Of a DNA stretch of 64,000 nt, positions 58,586-64,000 are shown one piece after another. The DNA comes from Adiantum capillus-veneris (lineage: Eukaryota; Streptophyta; Polypodiopsida; Polypodiales; Pteridaceae). The stretch spans positions 89,861,025 through 89,925,024 of the forward strand of contig CM043958.1 in assembly GCA_014529385.2 (NCBI GenBank), written 5' to 3'. The position numbers and the translations under genes were made by a program. The notes under the pieces are model-generated. The model saw only the letters and a list, made by a program, of their open reading frames with translations. It did no database searches and was not told the origin of the DNA. Positions within the stretch are counted from its first letter, which is position 1; each line of letters starts with the position of its first letter.

Positions 58586-59419
58586 ATGAACCCCACACTA
58601 CAATTGCTATGCTGGAATGTGAAGGGCATAAGAACAAAAGAGAAGCGAGAAAATATTTGTCAATGCATGAAGAGGAGAAAAGATGTCAATTTTTGATGTC
58701 TACAAGAACACCACCTTGATGCCTCAGTTCCAAGAAAACAAACGCTTGGAGAATGTTTTTTTATTTATGGCACCGCTCCTGATGGATTTAGTGGAGTGAT
58801 GACAGAAGTCCATAGGGATCTGGAGCCTAAAGTTGTTTTTCAACACCCATCCAAAAGGGCTCTTGTGGTGTCTATTAAGTTAGATAACAACTTGCTCATT
58901 ATTGTCAACAATTATGCTCCTAATGATTCAAAGGTTGGATGATGCTATGGAATGACCTTTCTCTATTGTAAATAGAGGGGGGGGTTTTGCTGATTGGGAG
59001 ACTTTAATATGGTTTCCTCCATACAAGATAGATAGGGCTTTTCAAGCATTCTTACTGGGAGTGAGTGTAATAAATGGGTTTCCCTGGAGGAAAAATGGGC
59101 TCTAGTTGATGCCTGGAAGACTAGCCCTTGGACGGATGATGCAGGGTTCACTTACCACAATTTCCAATCTTCCCAGTCTGCCTCTAGACTTGACAAACTC
59201 TATTTCTCTCACAATGGTGATTGGGTGCCTTCTTCATTGCGTATGCAAGTCCTTGTGAATGAAAATCTCTCAGATCATTTTCCTCTTCTTGAAACCTTGA
59301 TATTTTTTGCAGAGGACATACATAAGCAATGGGATGCCAAGAAATTACTTATCATCTACCAAATTTGTTCAAAGACACTCACTTCAAGGCTCCCGTGTCT
59401 AGGGCTACGGACGAATTGA
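58586..59419 (+). pseudogene. LINE ORF2 endonuclease domain
   Basis: The ATG at 58,586 opens with LLCWNVKGI. Catalytic landmarks of the APE-type endonuclease follow: LQEHHLDAS (Glu), a GVMTEVHRDL block, NNYAPND, GDFNMV (about 59,000), SRLDKLYFS (about 59,187) and SDHFPLLE (59,270), the last with the catalytic His. A TGA near 58,696 and a frameshift near 58,940 break it. The endonuclease nicks target DNA to prime reverse transcription. Confidence 0.8.
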
Positions 59420-60890
59420 GCCAGGACATCACCTTGGAAAGGACCGATGCATGGAAAAGATTTAGTAAAAAAAATCAAACTACAATCACGAGAGTAGGGT
59501 CTATGCTCAAAAGACTAACAACCATGAAATATCAGTTTGCAAATCTAGATTTGAGGAACTAGGCAATGAGAAAATGCATGGTAAGACCTCAGACCAAGAT
59601 CACACTGAATGGCTAAAGATCAAGTAGATGTTGCATGAAAGGGAAATGGAGGAGACTAACCTCCTTAGTCTTCAATCCAAGGAGAGGTGCATTAAGACTG
59701 AGGAAGCTAACAAAAGCTCGCTACTCAAAACAATCAAGGTAAGAAAACATCATGCTATCATCTCATCCTTGATCGACAACCAAGGAGTCCAAATTAACAA
59801 CCCTGATCAAATGGTCAAAGTGATGCAAGATCATCTCATCCAAATCATTGGAAAGGAAGACTCTCCCTCTCCCATAATCAGAGAAGCCAGGAGTAAGATT
59901 TTTTATGTCACCCCAACATGAGTGGACTCTAATCGGGCAAGCTACTTGGAGAGACCCTTTACCCTGGAGGAATGCTAGAGGGCACTCAAAAAGCTAGGCA
60001 AAGAAAAGTCACCAAGATGGGATGGGATCACGACGACTGAGTTTTGTCAAGATTTCTAGGAGGTTCTGGGCCCATCCTTCTTGCATACGGTAAATAGAGC
60101 CTTTACTAAAGGTATGCTTGAATGAGGGGTGAAGAAAGGAATAATTAAACTCATCCCTAAGCAGCTAGCACGCTCTTAACTCAAACACCAGAGACCAACT
60201 ACAATGTGATAGTGGTTTACAAGGTGTTGGCTGAACACATTGTTGAAAGGATGACCTCGGTGCTAGCTGATGTCATCTCTCTGCACCAACATGGTTTTAT
60301 AAAAAGAAGATCAATATATGACAATATCCTGGTAGCAAATGATAGGGATGGAACATGCCAAGTTCAAGAAACAAGAATGTATCCTTATGCAACTAGACCT
60401 GGATAAGGCATATGATAGGATCACATGGTCATTGTGCAAGAAACATTGCAGACTTTGGGGTAACAAATCCGTCAAGCGGTAAGTACTTTTGGGGAAGGGA
60501 GCTTCTCAAAGATGTTGTTCAATTTCAAGAATAGTTGGGTGCTTTGATGTCAAAAGATCCATTCGGCAAGGGTGCCACTTTGGTTTGCAGTCGGAACCCA
60601 TCCGCTTATTTCTATGTTGGAGCAAGCGACTGCAAGAGGAGAGGTTAAAGGGATTTAAACTCAGCATAGGAAACAATTGCTAACCATGATGTTTGCTGAT
60701 GACTCTCTACTCTTCCTCCAAGCGAAGGGGAATAATGTTAGACAAGCCTTGGAGATTGTCCAGATGTTTTCCACAACATCAGGATCACAATGCAACATAG
60801 AAAAATCAAAGATTATTTATTTGACAGAAGAAGATAATTTACTTAAGCACATTATCAATAAAAGCTATACTTTACTCATAATACTGTGAA
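59420..60890 (+). pseudogene. LINE ORF2 reverse transcriptase, broken and 3'-truncated
   Basis: A charged linker (59,420-59,920) leads into RT: SPRWDGITT (about 60,010), GIIKLIPKQ (about 60,140), YKVLAEHIVERM (60,220), QHGFIKRRSIYDNIL (60,287), then LDLDKAYDRITW in another frame (60,395). The catalytic FADDSLLFLQ follows (60,690), then SGSQCNIEKSKI. It ends near 60,890; the remaining third of ORF2 is missing. Several stops and shifts are visible. Confidence 0.8.
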
Positions 60891-61320
60891 AGTCTATAAT
60901 GATAACTTTGATGAGAATTCTTTTATAAACCTTGACTTAAGGGATTGTTTCGTGGAAAAGTACCTAGTGAATTTTTCTGGGAGAGTTCGGTTGTCTTTGT
61001 GGCTTAACATGAGTATGACAAGACCTTGTAATTTTTCGGGTTGCTCAATTGAGTTTTGCTATTATAAAAGAAAAAGAAAAAGAGGAGAGTTGGGTTAGCA
61101 TACTTTCAATGTTTTTATTTGACGATAGAGACTTACCTTAATTGTTATTTCAATTTCAAAATAGTAATGGATCTTTTTATTTCACCTTTCATTTCACATC
61201 TAACATGTCTTGACTTCTCTTGCATTCTATTGTTTTAGATTGTTAAAGTGAAGCTTCACTTTTACATAATTTTAGTAAATTTTATGAATACATACACATA
61301 CACATATTATTTATTTCTTT

Positions 61321-61363
61321 ATATCTACACACACATACATACACATGTGTGCGTATGCGCGCG

Positions 61364-61398
<35 letters not shown>

Positions 61399-61400
61399 TT
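61321..61400. repeat. Compound (CA)n/(TA)n microsatellite
   Basis: CA-rich run with a central GTGTGCG...GCGCGCAC inverted segment, ending in TATATATAT. Confidence 0.9.
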
Positions 61401-61970
61401 GATGAATTCTTTTTATTTCACAGCCTCACATTCTTGACTTTTCTTGCATTCTATAACTTAATTCTACTCAATATTCGGGAAAGTCTCTTTTATTAAGCGA
61501 CAGTCGATCAAAGAAGTAAACCGAAAAAACTAGCAAAAAATTAAAATTTGCATATTTCTCACATACTTAACTGATTTTTCTTCCCTTTACCATGGTTTGC
61601 AACCGGCTAGTCTTTTCAAGCTGAGGCAATCCTTTCCGGAAAATTGATTCCAATTGAATTCAACCTAATGATTTTATCACTTTCTTAATGTTTTAGAAAG
61701 CCACTGTGACCCTTTCACTTGTTTTATTTTTAAGATCTAAGTAATAGAAATGTAGACCAAAAACAATATTTTTTTATAATAAAAGAAAAATCAATTAGAG
61801 AAAAATTGACCATTGGCTTCTTCTTGAACATTGTAAAGGTCGGTTTGTAGCTATTCCTCTAGTTTTGTGTGTGTGTGTGTGTCTCTCTCTAAACCTATCA
61901 ATTTTAGAGGATGCCAAAGTGATTCGAAGCAAAATGGGACATGAGAGGCCATATCAGTAGTGGTGCAATT

Positions 61971-61972
<2 letters not shown>

Positions 61973-62029
<57 letters not shown>
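61973..62029. repeat. (GA)n microsatellite
   Basis: Pure GA run of about 57 bases. Confidence 0.95.
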
Positions 62030-62030
<1 letters not shown>

Positions 62031-62708
62031 GCATGATTGATACGATGATGAAGATCACAGTAGACAGGATAAACACGAGAGAAGTTATGAAAAGGTGAAG
62101 AGACCATGATAAAGAGGATGAATATCGAGGGGCCAAGTTAAGGCCACCTAAGAGAGGCAACGGGTTTCAACCAATGTGTTGCAATGTTTGCAGGTTGGGA
62201 GGGCGCATCTGAGAGCTGAGTGCAAAGGTTATCAGTGACAGAAGCCGCATCGCGAAGGGTGGAGCATGGAAGACGCTCGTTGCAAAACATAAATCTCTGT
62301 GTAGCCAAAACGACCCTGAATAGGGAGACAAGAGGGAGGTAAATAGCGTCACTCTGCCAATGATGTTTGAACTCAAAATCTGACGACGATGATCACAGCA
62401 GCTCATGTGCTAACTAATCAAACATTCGCCTATTCCCATCCCAAATTTGGAGCAAAGTGGTTATATTTTAGGGGACCGACGGGTCCCAACACAGAGACCC
62501 GGTTTTTTAATAGCCCCTTTACCCTAGGTAGTTGCGCTTCAAAAGGCATCAACCACAAGAGCTTGAATTTTCAATGTTTACCGAGGTAGGTTTTCCATGT
62601 AATGGATCGTGGGTGCTTTGTGCAGCTTCTAGGCTACGTGCATGTTTTGTAAACTTATCACACGTATGATTGCTAAAGTGTGCTTTCTCAATAGAAAATG
62701 AAAATTCT

Positions 62709-62930
62709 CGGTTGCAATTTCATTCAACCTTAATTTCCAAGGTCAAATATTAGGCATGTTAGTTATAAAGCCCCATAAAAACCTTATATTTGGCATAAGT
62801 CCCAGTTGCAATTTCATTCGATCTTACTTTTCAAGGTCAAATATAAGGCATTTAAGTTATAAAGCCTGACAAAAACCTTATATTTGGGCATAAAGCTCGG
62901 TTGTCATATTGATCTGACCTTTAAAAACAA
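62709..62930. repeat. 94-95-bp tandem repeat, about 2.3 copies
   Basis: The GGTTGCAATTTCATTC word at 62,710 recurs at 62,804, and a weaker copy starts at 62,899. AAGGTCAAATATAAGGCAT and AACCTTATATTTGG repeat in step. Confidence 0.85.
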
Positions 62931-62989
62931 GTTAGGCAAAGTCAATGTGAAAAATGACCAAGAGGTTTGTTTCCATGAGTGGGAATAGA

Positions 62990-64000
62990 ATTAAATTTTT
63001 TATGAGGAATGTAGACCAAAAGATTGCCCCATGAGGACTAAAGAATTCAGAGCCAACAACCCAGGCCTCCAGTTTAGGAGGGGTCAATCATGTTCTGCCA
63101 AGGAAACAACAATGGAAGAAAGTGAGAAACGGGTAAAGAGTTACAAAGGGACAAGAATAAGGGGGGAAAAAGTGGCTATGATTTGTGACAATGAAGTCAT
63201 CAAATTGCAAGAGAAAACTGGTGAGGTGCACAGCTCCACACTACAAACCCTCGAATGCCCATGCAAAGAAAACCCGCTTGTTTCTCCTGCATCGGCACCT
63301 AAGTTTTTGGCAGTAACAATTGCGTCGACCGTGAAAATTCCATGACTGAAGAGGGCCCAAAGGGTGAAGGCGGTGGCAAGAGAATCCATACCACTATAGA
63401 CTAACGGAGCTGTGAAAGGAAATGGCTCCTCTACACCACCCGCCCAAATAAAAGGGGTAAATGATGTCATCCCGCTTCACAATCCCTTTGAAGTGCTACA
63501 AGAAAAGAAATCCCCTAACCCGGAGGTTCCTTTAGACTCTCCCGCACCACCAATGCGGAGATCGGGCAGGGGTCAGATGTTGAAGAGTTTGTCCCCCTCT
63601 CTCAATGATGGAAGTCATGGCTAATCAGTCATGGAACGTGAAAGGATTGAAAACCCGAAAGAAGCACGCCCCCTTCTGGGAGGAAATTAGAAAGGAGCAA
63701 CCATCCAAGAACACCATCTCGATGCTCACAGCAAAAGAAAACAGGAATTGGGAAAGAAGTTGGTGTTTTATGGAGAGGGAGTGGACGGGTTCAGTGGCAT
63801 CTTCTCTATTGTGGACAAGGACTTGAAGCCCCAAGTGGTCCTTAATCACCCCTCTAAGAGATCCCTAGGAGTGAGAGTCATGTGGGCAGATCAGCCTATT
63901 AATATAGTCAATATATATGGCCCTTACAATGCAAAGGATAGAGCCAAATTGTCGATGCACCTTAGGGATTCCCCTATTGAAGGAGAGTGGCTATTGATTG
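62990..64000 (+). pseudogene. LINE ORF1 end and ORF2 endonuclease start, running off the window
   Basis: A Lys/Glu-rich ORF1 tail (63,031-63,345), then PLHNPFEVLQEKKS (63,475-63,515) and the ORF1 end. ORF2 begins near 63,625 with QSWNVKGLKTRKK. In another frame VDGFSGIFSIVDKDLKPQVVLNHPSKRS (63,785-63,865) and INIVNIYGPYNAKDR continue to the window edge. This matches the order in the LINE at 58.3-58.9 kb, so it is a second copy of the same family. Frameshifts are visible near 63,590 and 63,780. Confidence 0.75.

Larger units (their letters stand above)
60891..62708. other. Non-coding with microsatellites
   Basis: AT-rich with no gene. Contains a CA/TA compound microsatellite at 61,321-61,400, a TG run at 61,866-61,890 and a pure GA run at 61,973-62,029. 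Confidence 0.6.

Noticed and set aside
61248-61496. Open frame with Thr/His run
   Set aside because: Made by the CA/TA microsatellite.

Overview
The window reads as nuclear DNA of a land plant with a large, repeat-filled genome. Every recognisable coding sequence is transposon-derived except one captured-looking protein-kinase-like gene: Ty1/copia, Ty3/gypsy, L1-type LINE, hAT and MULE-like sequences, plus a non-autonomous LTR family I do not recognise (called family A here). I see no intact host gene, rRNA or tRNA. Long pure dinucleotide runs and CAG-to-TAG decay of old reading frames also fit plant nuclear DNA. A non-flowering plant (fern, lycophyte or gymnosperm) is possible, but that is a weak inference.

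Layout. 1-784: CCAAT-rich direct repeats. 785-6,681: family A copy A1, with a leader of about 284-bp tandem units that each carry a 24-bp palindrome, then a broken coiled-coil protein, a polypurine tract and a partial LTR. 6,690-8,793: family A copy A3 in inverted orientation, tail to tail with A1. 8,830-20,862: LTR fragment, then a Ty3/gypsy element (candidate LTR, primer-binding site, a second palindrome array of about 284-bp period, gag, protease, RT, RNase H, integrase with a duplicated zinc domain). 20,863-25,008: family A copy A2. 25,009-31,655: four tandem units of about 1.6 kb, each an A-type LTR fused to an antisense LTR with its primer-binding site. 31,656-38,900: mostly non-coding, with a MULE-like transposase pseudogene at 35.25-36.9 kb. 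39,210-44,451: complete copia element with 322-bp LTRs and a CTATT target duplication. 45,115-46,690: old antisense copia. 46,691-55,110: antisense LINE split by a 6.95-kb hAT element (47,323-54,274). 57,190-60,890: LINE fragments on both strands. 62,990 to the end: another LINE.

The most unusual structure is the hAT element. It has 8-bp target duplications and matching terminal inverted repeats, and removing it rejoins the LINE ORF1 in frame. Inside it are a decayed hAT transposase on the minus strand and, convergent to it, a protein-kinase-like gene with its own repeat-rich upstream region. The second theme is that two unrelated LTR families (A and the gypsy element) both have leaders built of about 270-288-bp tandem units, each unit carrying a long palindrome centred on CGCG or its decay products. 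The kinase gene in the hAT also has repeat units of about 275 bp upstream, without the palindrome.

All protein statements are translations by eye. No database search was run, so family names rest on motifs and their order.
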